Source: Ruminococcus sp.
GTDB taxonomy: Bacteria > Bacillota > Clostridia > Oscillospirales > Acutalibacteraceae
DNA length: 64,000 nt
Direction: 5' to 3'
Assembly: GCA_004555265.1 (NCBI GenBank)
Contig: SFIQ01000001.1
Coordinates: 124,001 to 188,000 of the forward strand
Part shown: in pieces, positions 52,902 to 61,500 of the stretch
How the letters are laid out: each line of letters begins with the position of its first letter
How positions within the stretch are numbered: position 1 is the stretch's first letter
The notes under the pieces: generated by a model
Databases searched by the model: none
Seen by the model: only the letters and a program-made list of their open reading frames with translations
What the model was told of the DNA's origin: nothing
Made by a program: the position numbers and the translations under genes

Positions 52902-53795
52902 TTATCTCTTTTTCTTCCGTAAATAACTTGTGAGCACATATAAAAGCAATATGACGGCAGACGAGCCGAACAAAACGGCATACTGCGCCCCAACGCTTAC
53001 CTCGTTATCGAAAAAGAAAATGGTGTTGTCAAAGGCTCTGCGAAGTTCCTCTGTCATTTCGGCGGGCAAATCTTTGGTAAGCTCTGCGATTGCGCCATGC
53101 ATAAAGTGATTGCGCAAAAGCACCGTACCGTAAGTGCCCGGCACAAAGCTTACAAATTTCTGAATACCGCCTGCAAACTGAGAAATAGGCATATACGCCC
53201 CGCAGATAAAGCCGTACATGGAAGAAACGGCGGTGGAAACGGCGCTGATACCGCCCTGCGTGCTGACGAATTGCTCCACAAACGCCGCAAGAGAGGTGCC
53301 GAAAAATACACAGCCCAAAACATCTAAAAGAATATAGGGTATATCCCGAAAGGTCAAATACCAGCCCGTTTTGCCCAAGAACAAAAGGGAAACGCATAAT
53401 GCAATCAGGCAAACCAACAAGGTGGTAAAAAAGTTTGCAAAATAATAGGCAACCGCCAGTTGTCCACGCTTTACAGGCGTTACATAAAAATCGTTGATGC
53501 GTTTTGTCACCTTATCCATTGCCATAATGTTGTTGGAGGAAAACGCCACCGTTACGGCAGACACGCCTAAAATGGAGGACACAAGCCAACCGCCCGTAAA
53601 GCCGTTTATGAGTTTTTCGGGTATTTCAATTCCCTCGGGCATTCCTGCAAGCAGAGAGTCCACATAGACGCTCCGTAAAAAGGTTACGTATAAAATCAAA
53701 AGAATAACAGGGGTAATCAGGGAGGTGAAAAAGGTCACCTTATCCTTAAAATAGATGCGGATATTCCGCCCTGTCAGCAAAAGTACCGTTTTCAT
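52902..53795 (-). CDS. ABC-2 type exporter permease
   Basis: This 297-aa protein has six membrane helices and ABC2_membrane features: an N-terminal cytoplasmic helix, then the segment KRINDFYVTPVKRGQLAVAYY between helices 2 and 3 that contacts the ATPase. It has a large extracytoplasmic loop near 50-65 and another before the last helix (about 225-262). It overlaps its ATPase gene by four bases. The cargo could be drug, lipid or peptide. Confidence 0.88.
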   Translation of the reverse strand: MKTVLLLTGRNIRIYFKDKVTFFTSLITPVILLILYVTFLRSVYVDSLLAGMPEGIEIPEKLINGFTGGWLVSSILGVSAVTVAFSSNNIMAMDKVTKRINDFYVTPVKRGQLAVAYYFANFFTTLLVCLIALCVSLLFLGKTGWYLTFRDIPYILLDVLGCVFFGTSLAAFVEQFVSTQGGISAVSTAVSSMYGFICGAYMPISQFAGGIQKFVSFVPGTYGTVLLRNHFMHGAIAELTKDLPAEMTEELRRAFDNTIFFFDNEVSVGAQYAVLFGSSAVILLLYVLTSYLRKKKR

Positions 53796-54709
53796 TCGTT
53801 CTCCCCCTTTAACTGTTTACCCGTTGCAGACAAAAATACATCGTCCATTTTGCCTTTGATAATCTCGAAATCATCGAACAATTCCTGATTTTGCAAAATC
53901 AATTCCTTTGCTTCACGGGTATTTTCCGCTTCAATCTGCAAATAGCCGTTTTCCTCGGAAAACGCAATTCCTTTTTTTGAAAGTGCCGTTTTGTCACCGT
54001 TATACAAACGGATAAAGTCCCCTGTATAGCGATTTTTCAAATCGTTGGGCGTACCCTCGGCGGCAATTTTACCGCTGTCGAGAATAACCACATAATCCGC
54101 CTCTGCCGCCTCCTCCATATAGTGGGTGGTGAGGAAAACAGTCAACCCCTTTTCACGGCGGTAGCGGTCAATAACCTCCCAAACCGTTTTGCGGGAGCGT
54201 GGGTCAAGCCCCGTTGTAGGCTCGTCTAAAATCAGGATTTTCGGATCGTTAATCAGGGCGCGGGCAACATCAAGCCGCCTGCGCTGACCGCCTGAAAGTT
54301 TACCCACAGGGCGTTTGATAAAATCGTGTAAATCCAGCAAATCGCTCAAATTTTTTATGCGCTCGTCATAGTCCTTACCGTAAATGCCGTAAAGTCCTGC
54401 ACGGGTTTTCAGGTTGTCTCTGCCGCTTAAAACGCTGTCCAGCACCGAGTCCTGAAATACAATTCCGATTTTACTTTTGATTTTTGCGCTGTCACGGTCA
54501 ATGTCCAGCCCGTCTATGGTCACCTTGCCGCCGTCACGGGCAAGGGTGGAGGTCATAATGGATATGGTGGTGCTTTTGCCTGCGCCGTTTAATCCCAAAA
54601 AGGCAAAAAGACTGCCTTTTTCCACGGAAAAGGAAATACCGTCCACGGCTCGCACCTGCCCGAAAGATTTTTGTAGATTTTCAACTTCTATAATATGCAA
54701 GTCACTCAC
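53792..54709 (-). CDS. ABC exporter ATPase (DrrA-like)
   Basis: This 305-aa ATPase has GLNGAGKSTT, LSGGQRRRLDVA, ILDEPTTGLDP and a His-loop TTHYMEEA. The C-terminal extension of about 80 residues is typical of the DrrA/CcmA group of antibiotic or lipid exporters. It overlaps the regulator upstream and the permease downstream by four bases each, so all three are one translationally coupled operon. Confidence 0.93.
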   Translation of the reverse strand: MSDLHIIEVENLQKSFGQVRAVDGISFSVEKGSLFAFLGLNGAGKSTTISIMTSTLARDGGKVTIDGLDIDRDSAKIKSKIGIVFQDSVLDSVLSGRDNLKTRAGLYGIYGKDYDERIKNLSDLLDLHDFIKRPVGKLSGGQRRRLDVARALINDPKILILDEPTTGLDPRSRKTVWEVIDRYRREKGLTVFLTTHYMEEAAEADYVVILDSGKIAAEGTPNDLKNRYTGDFIRLYNGDKTALSKKGIAFSEENGYLQIEAENTREAKELILQNQELFDDFEIIKGKMDDVFLSATGKQLKGENE

Positions 54710-55272
54710 TCCTTCATATGTTTTATAAGGCTTAACCCCACCTCGGTGAGCATTTCGTCTGTTTCTTCATCGGTAAAATTGCAAACACCCGTTGCCTGCA
54801 AAGCGGCGATACCGTGGCTGTAAATCCACAAATGGTGGTGCAGCTTCTGCGCCGTTTCACGGTCAACCTCAAAGCTTTCCTTTGCCGCGGCGGTCACAGA
54901 GGTGCTGATAGTATCTATATACCGCATCAAATCGTCCATTTTAGGCACTTGCGGCGCGCCTGTCATAAAGAGCAGACGGAATAAATTCGGTTCTTCCCGT
55001 GCCATACGGACATACGCCTTGCCCGTGCCTTTAAAGGGATACTTTTCTTTTAGCCCCTCGCGGATATACTGATTATAAATCTCTTCGGCGGCTTTTTTCA
55101 CTTCGTCACGAACTTGCGCCATATTTTCAAATACGGTGAAAATCGGTCGGGCGGAGCTTTGAAGGGCGTCGCCCAAAGAACGGGCGGTCAAAGCCTCTGC
55201 TCCCTCTTTGCGCACAAGGTTTAAAGCGGCGGAAATTATTTCTTCCTTCGTAAATTTTTGCTTCGGCGGCAT
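54706..55272 (-). CDS. TetR/AcrR-family repressor with WHG-type C-terminal domain
   Basis: This 188-aa protein has an N-terminal helix-turn-helix (about 9-52, KEEIISAALNLVRKEGAEAL ahead of the recognition helix) and a ligand-binding region matching the TetR_C_33 (WHG) type, with the short HHLWIYSHGIAAL segment. It probably represses its own operon and responds to the exporter's substrate. Its candidate operator is the 16-bp palindrome at 55293-55308. Confidence 0.87.
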   Translation of the reverse strand: MPPKQKFTKEEIISAALNLVRKEGAEALTARSLGDALQSSARPIFTVFENMAQVRDEVKKAAEEIYNQYIREGLKEKYPFKGTGKAYVRMAREEPNLFRLLFMTGAPQVPKMDDLMRYIDTISTSVTAAAKESFEVDRETAQKLHHHLWIYSHGIAALQATGVCNFTDEETDEMLTEVGLSLIKHMKE

Positions 55273-55292
55273 TTGTTCACTTCCTTTTAATC

Positions 55293-55308
55293 TAAAACAT
55301 ATGTTTTA
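55293..55308. promoter_or_regulatory. Candidate TetR operator
   Basis: A perfect 16-bp palindrome, TAAAACATATGTTTTA, lies about 20 bases before the repressor gene and just downstream of its promoter, in the expected autoregulatory position. Confidence 0.65.
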
Positions 55309-55322
55309 AAACCTTTGTTTTT

Positions 55323-55351
55323 AATATAAACCTTTCTTTTTACAATGTCAA
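55323..55351 (-). promoter_or_regulatory. Promoter of the TetR-ABC exporter operon
   Basis: On the minus strand TTGACA (55351-55346), 17 bases, TATATT (55328-55323), followed by the palindrome. Confidence 0.75.
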
Positions 55352-55472
55352 GAAAATTCTGCTTGTTCATACAAATTTTTATCCCGTTTCAATATAGAAA
55401 ATGCGCGGTTGCTCACTCGCCCCCGCGCTTTTTTAATATTCATTCTGAAGCAGCGGTATACAAAATCCGCTG

Positions 55473-56402
55473 TTATTTTGCCACTGCCTTTTCCCGCTCT
55501 GCTGCGGTTGAAGCCGTATCGGTCTTTTGATTTTTATCGAAAAAGGAGGTAAAGTTCACAATAAATAAAAGCGCATAGGCTACCCACATCGGCAAATTTT
55601 CAATAAATGCACTCTTGCCCACGGTGACTAAAAGCACCAGCATAAGTGCAAGAACAGCGACAAAAATGACAGTTGCAACAATATACTTTTTATCCTTTTC
55701 TCTGCATTTATGGAACAGGAAAATCACAACACCGGCAGCGCCTAAAAACGCAAAAATCAAAGCGGTTGCCCAATGGCCTAAGCATCGCGCGGTCATCACC
55801 AAATCAAGGCCGGCCGAAGGCACATTGACGGTTACAAAAATTGCCGCACAACCGAGTGACGTTACAACAACGCCCGCTTTGCCGCGGTAGTTGTTTTTTC
55901 GGTACATATACAGCGTGTTTGTAAAAATGGATAAGGACGCAAGTACGCCCCATATCTTAAAATACCACGGATAGCGAAGTCCCAGCATACTCGCGGTGAC
56001 ATCGGTTAAAATGTTCCCAAACTGCGCCGGAAAACTTAAAAAACCGTACCAAGTAATAAATGCGCATCCTGCAAGAAGGTTTACTGCACAGAAAACGGTT
56101 GTTGCCTTGCTTAACTTTTCGGCAAAAAGGATTTTTCGGATAAAAAATGCATACAGGAACAACAAAGCCGTTGAACCGATAACCCAAAGCCAAAAAGCCG
56201 CCGCATTCGGATACATCGGCCCGTAAAGCATACCGTCAAATTTTTCAATAAACGCCTCGGACGGCAGTGCCATATCGGCATCTGTCGGTACGATATAAGG
56301 ATATTGGTCCCAACGCATAAACACGGACATCCACAATCCGTAAGCCACGGCGATTATCGCCCACAGTCCCGTGTATACATGCATGCCTTTTTTATCGTTC
56401 AT
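55473..56402 (-). CDS. Polytopic membrane protein of unknown function
   Basis: This 309-aa protein has about eight membrane helices and short loops, with no recognised motif. A cytoplasmic tail of about 25 residues is rich in Lys, Thr and Ala. I chose ATG 56402 because GGGGGA lies 5 bases upstream; the open frame to 56555 includes residues not expected for this protein. It stands alone between the exporter operon and tRNA-Gly. No substrate or partner can be assigned. Confidence 0.7.
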   Translation of the reverse strand: MNDKKGMHVYTGLWAIIAVAYGLWMSVFMRWDQYPYIVPTDADMALPSEAFIEKFDGMLYGPMYPNAAAFWLWVIGSTALLFLYAFFIRKILFAEKLSKATTVFCAVNLLAGCAFITWYGFLSFPAQFGNILTDVTASMLGLRYPWYFKIWGVLASLSIFTNTLYMYRKNNYRGKAGVVVTSLGCAAIFVTVNVPSAGLDLVMTARCLGHWATALIFAFLGAAGVVIFLFHKCREKDKKYIVATVIFVAVLALMLVLLVTVGKSAFIENLPMWVAYALLFIVNFTSFFDKNQKTDTASTAAEREKAVAK

Positions 56403-56619
56403 ATGTATCCCCCACAGTTTCATATAACTTGCATAGCATAATCTTACAATACTATGCGGTGTGTTGCAAGTCTTTTTCAGCAATGCTTCTATGGCACGCA
56501 TCCCATACCGTTGTATATCCTGCCGGAAATGTAGAATTGCTGGCAGAATTTTCACACACTTTTTCGTCGATTTATATTGACAGAACGGTATATTTTTGTT
56601 AAAATTGTCAGCGTCATAT

Positions 56620-56694
56620 GCGGGTGTAGTTCAATGGTTAGAATTCCAGCCTTCCAAGCTGGCTGTGTGGGTTCAATTCCCATCACCCGCTCCA
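56620..56694 (+). tRNA. tRNA-Gly (anticodon TCC)
   Basis: The acceptor stem GCGGGTG/CACCCGC, anticodon stem CCAGC/GCTGG with loop CTTCCAA (anticodon TCC), and an encoded CCA end (56692-56694) are all visible. A strong terminator follows within 2 bases. Confidence 0.96.
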
Positions 56695-56695
56695 A

Positions 56696-56734
56696 AAAAC
56701 ACCTGACTTGACGCAATGTCAAGTCAGGTGTTTT
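56696..56734 (+). terminator. Terminator of tRNA-Gly
   Basis: A perfect 17-bp stem (56696-56712 with 56718-56734) with loop GCAAT. The 3' arm ends in TTTT followed by CATTGT. Confidence 0.9.
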
Positions 56735-56818
56735 CATTGTAAGAAAAAAAGTTAAAATATTTGCAAAACCGGTTGTAACGCTAACCTTTTGTACTTTTTA
56801 TTTCATACTGTTTTTAAA

Positions 56819-56847
56819 TTGACAAACGAAAAATTATGGTACATAAT
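56819..56847 (+). promoter_or_regulatory. Promoter of the LytTR gene
   Basis: TTGACA (56819-56824), 17 bases, CATAAT (56842-56847). The predicted start near 56854 places an upstream ATG (56836) outside the transcript and supports ATG 56890. Confidence 0.65.
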
Positions 56848-56889
56848 TATCAGTATATTCTATCTTTCGGCAGTGAAGAGGTACCGAAT

Positions 56890-57702
56890 ATGCAAGAGAC
56901 CAAGCATATCACAATTATCGTAAACCGAAAAAAGGTTGTACTGAGCACGCATGCAATTTTATATATTCTTGTCGTCGGCAAAAACACACAAATCCACATT
57001 TCGGGCGGAAAGGTTTATGCAATCAGAATGCCTTTAACTAACCTTGAGAAAGATCTCGGTGACGACTTCATAAAGGTGCACCGCGGTTGTCTCGTTTCTG
57101 TAATGGCCATACACGATATTACGAACACCATTAACCTGAACAACGGCGAATCTTTGGAATACACAACGCGAAAGAAAAATCAAATTATTGAACAGTTGCA
57201 TGCAAAACAAAAAAGCATTATCGACAGTTTATACAGCAGCGGTGTGCCGGAAACGGAAGAAGAATATTTCAAGTATTACAGCAGTTTTGATAACATGCCT
57301 TTTGCCTTTACGGATATTGAGATGGTTTTCAACGACGAAAAGCACGCAGTGGACTGGATTTTCAGGTACGGTAATGCGGCTTTGTCAAAACTCGAAAAAC
57401 TGCCGCTGCATGTACTGATCGGGAATACCTTCGGCAGTCTGTTCATCAATATGGATGCAAAATGGCTTAAAAACTACGAGCGCACAGCGTTATACAACGA
57501 AACCATTGAAATGATTGATTTCAGCCCTGAAATTGATACCTATCTGAAAGTAATCTCCTTTCCGACCTTCAAAGGCCATTGCGGTTGTATCTTGTTTAAT
57601 ATTAACGAAATCGAGTTTTCGCAAAACAGCAGTGAAGCGCAACAGGCGTTGGAGTTGTATTTAAAAAATATAGTAGGGTTTGATAATAAATGTATTTTAT
57701 GA
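56890..57702 (+). CDS. LytTR DNA-binding protein with PAS-like C-terminal domain
   Basis: This 270-aa protein has an N-terminal LytTR DNA-binding domain (about 5-105: ILYILVVGKN, DDFIKVHRGCLV). It is followed by a PAS-like sensor domain (about 130-250: FAFTDIEMVFN, DWIFRYGNAAL, GNTFGSLF). The order is reversed from usual LytTR response regulators, and no receiver domain is present, so it is a one-component sensor-regulator. AAGAGG lies about 9 bases before ATG 56890. It is followed by a 16-residue frame (ATGA overlap) and a terminator. Its targets are unknown. Confidence 0.8.
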   Translation: MQETKHITIIVNRKKVVLSTHAILYILVVGKNTQIHISGGKVYAIRMPLTNLEKDLGDDFIKVHRGCLVSVMAIHDITNTINLNNGESLEYTTRKKNQIIEQLHAKQKSIIDSLYSSGVPETEEEYFKYYSSFDNMPFAFTDIEMVFNDEKHAVDWIFRYGNAALSKLEKLPLHVLIGNTFGSLFINMDAKWLKNYERTALYNETIEMIDFSPEIDTYLKVISFPTFKGHCGCILFNINEIEFSQNSSEAQQALELYLKNIVGFDNKCIL

Positions 57703-57749
57703 AAAAACCGATTGCCGTGACGATGCTTTTGTTTCTTGCTTTCCCATAA
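57699..57749 (+). CDS. 16-residue open frame overlapping the LytTR stop
   Basis: An ATGA overlap with the LytTR stop opens a 16-residue frame, MKKPIAVTMLLFLAFP, which looks like the start of a signal peptide. It may be a small hydrophobic peptide or a remnant of a truncated secreted-protein gene. No strong evidence exists for its translation. Confidence 0.25.
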   Translation: MKKPIAVTMLLFLAFP

Positions 57750-57827
57750 GAATGTTCTTTTGGATATTCCTAAGCACGACCGTATCCGGTTTTATCAGAA
57801 AAAAACAAATGACAAATAACTGTTTTT

Positions 57828-57868
57828 GGAGCTGTAAAAAACTTTCGTTTTTTACAGCCCCATTTTTT
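57828..57868 (+). terminator. Terminator hairpin, copy 4 of a repeated element
   Basis: The arms GCTGTAAAAAA/TTTTTTACAGC (57831-57841 and 57848-57858) enclose CTTTCG and are followed by CCCATTTTTTAT. This is the LytTR gene terminator. The loop is in the opposite orientation from copy 1. Confidence 0.88.
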
Positions 57869-57938
57869 ATCGGTGATATTTACATTGTGCACAACAGAAC
57901 AGTTTCGTTTTATTGCCTATCCGTTTTTCCTCTCATAA

Positions 57939-58070
57939 CCCGTAATAGAATACGGTTTATCTTAAACCCTTTTGAGGTGCGACAGCACCGATTAAAATGC
58001 AACGCATTTTAACTTTTCGTCATTCAATGTTCTCCGAAATAGTCTAAATCTTTGATTTAGTAACTATTTC
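57939..58070. other. Chain of four hairpins in a non-coding stretch
   Basis: Four inverted repeats lie head to tail: CCGTA/TACGG (57940-57944 and 57951-57955), GGTGC/GCACC (57976-57989), TTAAAATGC/GCATTTTAA (57992-58012) and a two-part stem GAAATAGT-CTAAATC with GATTTAG-TA-ACTATTTC (58036-58070). No gene overlaps. The intergenic gap 57750-58240 otherwise shows only the LytTR terminator and AT-rich DNA. Confidence 0.45.
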
Positions 58071-58240
58071 GTGAGGTTATTATATCATGCATAAAATGAA
58101 TCGGTCAATAAATTCGCCCATACGCTACGGGTTTAAATTGTAGAGTATCACATTCCCGTTTTCACGAAAATAAACATTTATTACGGGCAAAAAAGAACGG
58201 TGCGGTATAATTTGTCAGTCCGTCCAAAACCAATTTCCCT

Positions 58241-58450
58241 TTATTGCAAATCCCTTGGCGTGTCGGATAAGCCAAACGCTTTCAGCGCGTAGTCCAGCAA
58301 AACGCCTGTGCCAAGGCATAAATTTCTATCCTTTCTAAAACGGAAGGCGTCTGTCTTTTTTTGTCTGTATGCGGAGGTTTGACTGTAAAACCTTTGAAAG
58401 GCAATGTCATTGTCTAAAAATGTTGTATCCATTAAAAATATTTTCGTCAT
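58241..58450 (-). pseudogene. 4'-phosphopantetheinyl transferase remnant (N-terminal part)
   Basis: The 69-residue frame from ATG 58450 resembles the N-terminal half of Sfp-type phosphopantetheinyl transferases: SAYRQKKTDAFRFRKDRNLCL then a helix LLDYALKAFGL. It then stops, with no FNLSHS or D-x-E motifs anywhere. A short out-of-frame stretch just downstream (minus strand, near 58234-58203) reads KGKLVLDGLTN, as if a frameshifted continuation. This suggests a truncated, decayed gene. The assignment is by pattern only. Confidence 0.5.
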
Positions 58451-58472
58451 CGCAGTCCACAAAATAAATAAA

Positions 58473-58534
58473 CTCCGCAGACAAGAAAAAGGCTATCTAT
58501 GCTACCCTATTGCCGGTGTTTCTTATCTGCAGAG
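58473..58534. repeat. 62-bp imperfect palindrome at the end of the dockerin gene
   Basis: The 16-base arms CTCCGCAGACAAGAAA (58473-58488) and TTTCTTATCTGCAGAG (58519-58534) pair with two mismatches, which would be G-U pairs if transcribed from the plus strand. The 30-base centre is not palindromic. It may be the terminator of the dockerin gene or a dispersed repeat unit. T-rich flanks follow on both sides. Confidence 0.5.
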
Positions 58535-58561
58535 TTTTCATTCAGTTATCTGTGTTTTTGC

Positions 58562-61500
58562 TCAATGCTTTTGCGAAATTGCGTAGTCGTTTGCGGTTTG
58601 TAGATTGATTAACGCTGCATCAAATGCGTCTACAACGCCGTCGCCGTTGGCGTCTGCCGCCAACGAGAACCAAACATTTTCTATTTCCGCCGCGCCGACG
58701 GTTTTCATCATTACGGTGTCTTTATCCGTCGAGTCCACGAGTCCGTCGCCGTTAACATCGCCGTAAAGGACAACCGTTACGGTTTTGATTTCCGCATTTG
58801 TGGTACGGTCATAGAATGTGATTGTTGCGCCCGTGCCCACAAGGTCGGTATCGGTGAGTGCTACGCCGTTGATATTCTTGATTTCCACATACATTTCTGA
58901 TGTGTTCAATTCCGCGATGCAGTCGGATGCCGTATTTACGCCCAAAACCAAGCCTTCAGCGTGCAGATCGGCCTCAATAATCACAATGCTCTTTTCGGCA
59001 CCGCACATATCGCAAACACCGTCTGTATAACTATGGTCGGGTCTTGTTTCGGTAATCGGCGTATTGATGTAAATCCGTTCACTGCTGCCGCAATAACCGT
59101 AACCGCCATATACCGTATCGCGGGTATTGTTCAAGGTGGGCAGGCTGTCTTCGCCAATGGTCTGATACCATTTTTGTGTGCCATTTGTTACGCCTCTGTT
59201 TAAAAGATACGCAACCTCGCCGCTTGCAAATTGCTCTGCGGTTTTGCCCTCGGTTTTTTCTACTGTGCCTTTATTTCTGCCCACAGCAATTTTTTCGCAT
59301 TTGCTGCTGTCGAAGTAGCAATTTGTGATTATGTCGAAACTCAATCCGCACACGCCGCCGACAGAAGGCTCGGAAGAACCGCTGACTGTACCGGTGCTGT
59401 AACAATTCTCTATTTTGCCTTCATTCAGAATTCCGCACACGCCGCCGATATAATATCTCGTACCGATGACTGCGCCCGTATTATAACAGTTAAGCAAACT
59501 ACCGTAGAAATTGTTTCCGCACACGCCGCCGACAGAGTCCGTACCGCTGACTGTGCTTGCGCTGTAACAGTTTTCTACTGCACCGTATTTTGCGCCGCAT
59601 ACGCCGCCGACAAGTTGATAGCCGCAGAAATAGGAATCAACAACACCAACATTGTAAACCTTACCGTTTGTGCCTAAAACGCCGAATAAGCCTATGCGCA
59701 GTACGCTTGAATCATTGAAATACAAGCCGCTTACCGTATGGTTTTGTCCGTCAAAGGTGCCTGCGTAATAATCGGGATAAGAATTTCCCATAATAGGCGT
59801 CCAGACTTTGAAACCGCTTGTGTCGCTTACAAGGGTGCCGTCTGCATTCAAAACGCCTGTGTTTACGGTAATATCGTTCACAAGAACTGCGTTTGCGGAA
59901 AGGTTTTGCGCCGTGCCGTCGGTCAGCGTACCGTTTACAAGGGCGGCAAACCAATAAAGGTTACCTGCGTTCTTTATTTGATATACGCCGTCTATCAATT
60001 CGGCGGCTTCATACTCGCCGCACTTTGTGCAGAATCCGTTTACAACGCTATGTTCCGTTGTATCATACAGGGGATCATTTGTATAAATGCGTTCGCTTCC
60101 GTTGCAATCGCTGTAACCGTAATATACCGTACCATGGGTATTATCAAGGACGGGTGCGCCGTCTGTGCCGATGGTCTGATACCATTTTTGTGTGCCGTCA
60201 GACACACTGTTATTAAGGAGATAAGCCACCTCGCCGCTTTCAAATTGGGTTGTGGTTTTGCCCTCGGTTTTTTCTACTGTGCCGTTATTATGTAAGCCGA
60301 CAGCGTTTTTATCGCATTTGCTGCTGTCAAAGTAGCAGTTGGAGATTGTACTACTACGGTTATTCATTCCACACACGCCGCCGACAGATGAATCGGAAGA
60401 ACCGCCGACTGTACCGGTGCTGTAACAATTCTGAATTGTACCACCGTTATTCACAATTCCGCACACGCCGCCGATATACCATCCCGTACCGATGACTGCG
60501 CCTGTATTATAACAGTTAAGCAATTTACCGTTGAAATTGTTTCCGCACACGCCGCCGACACTTTCCGTACCGCTGACCGTGCTTGCGCTATAACAGTTTT
60601 CCATTGCGCCGTATTTTGCGCCGCATACGCCGCCAACAAATTGATAGCCGCAGAAATAGGAATCAACAACGCCAACATTGGAAATCTTACCGCTTGAGCC
60701 TAAATGCCCGAATAAGCCTATGTTATTTACGCCTGAATCATTGAAATACAAACCGCTTACCGTATGGTTCTGTCCGTCAAAGGTGCCTGCATAATTATTT
60801 GGATAAGAATTCCCCACAATAGGCGTCCAGACTCTGAAACCGCTTGTGTCGCTTGCAAGGGTGCCGTCTGCATTCAAAACGCCTGTGTTTACGGTAATAT
60901 CGTTTACAAGAACTGCTTTTGCGGAAAGGTTTTGCGCCGTGCCGTCGGTCAGCGTACCGTTTACAAGGGCGGCAAACCAATAAAGATTGCCTGCGTTCTT
61001 GATTTGATATACGCCGTCTATCAATTCGGCAGCTTCATAACCGCCGCACACCGTACAGAAGCCGTTTTCATAAATGTGGTCGGCATAAATTATCCCTTTT
61101 TCCGTGTTTGAATACTCCGCAGTTTCAGGCTCGCCGGGATTACCGGCACAACCGGGATATGTTGCGTTGAAATACACGGTACCGTGGGTGTTATCAAGGA
61201 CGGGAGCGCCGTCTGTGCCGATGGTCTGATACCATTTTTGTGTGCCGTTTGTTACGCCTCTGTTTAAAAGATACGCAACCTCGCCGCTTTCAAATTGGGT
61301 TGTGGTTTTGCCCTCGGTTTTTTCTACTGTGCCGTTATTTCTGCCCACAGCGTTTTTATCGCATTTAGCGGCGTCAAAATAGCATTCGGAAATTGTACCG
61401 TTACTGCCGACAAATCCGCAAATATTGCCGATATAAGACGCTTCGGAAGCGCTCAATAAACCAATATTATAACATTTTTCTATTGTGCCTTTATTGAGAA

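Noticed and set aside
57680..58012. 110-residue plus-strand frame after the LytTR gene
   Set aside because: It crosses a strong terminator and hairpins and lacks a ribosome-binding site.
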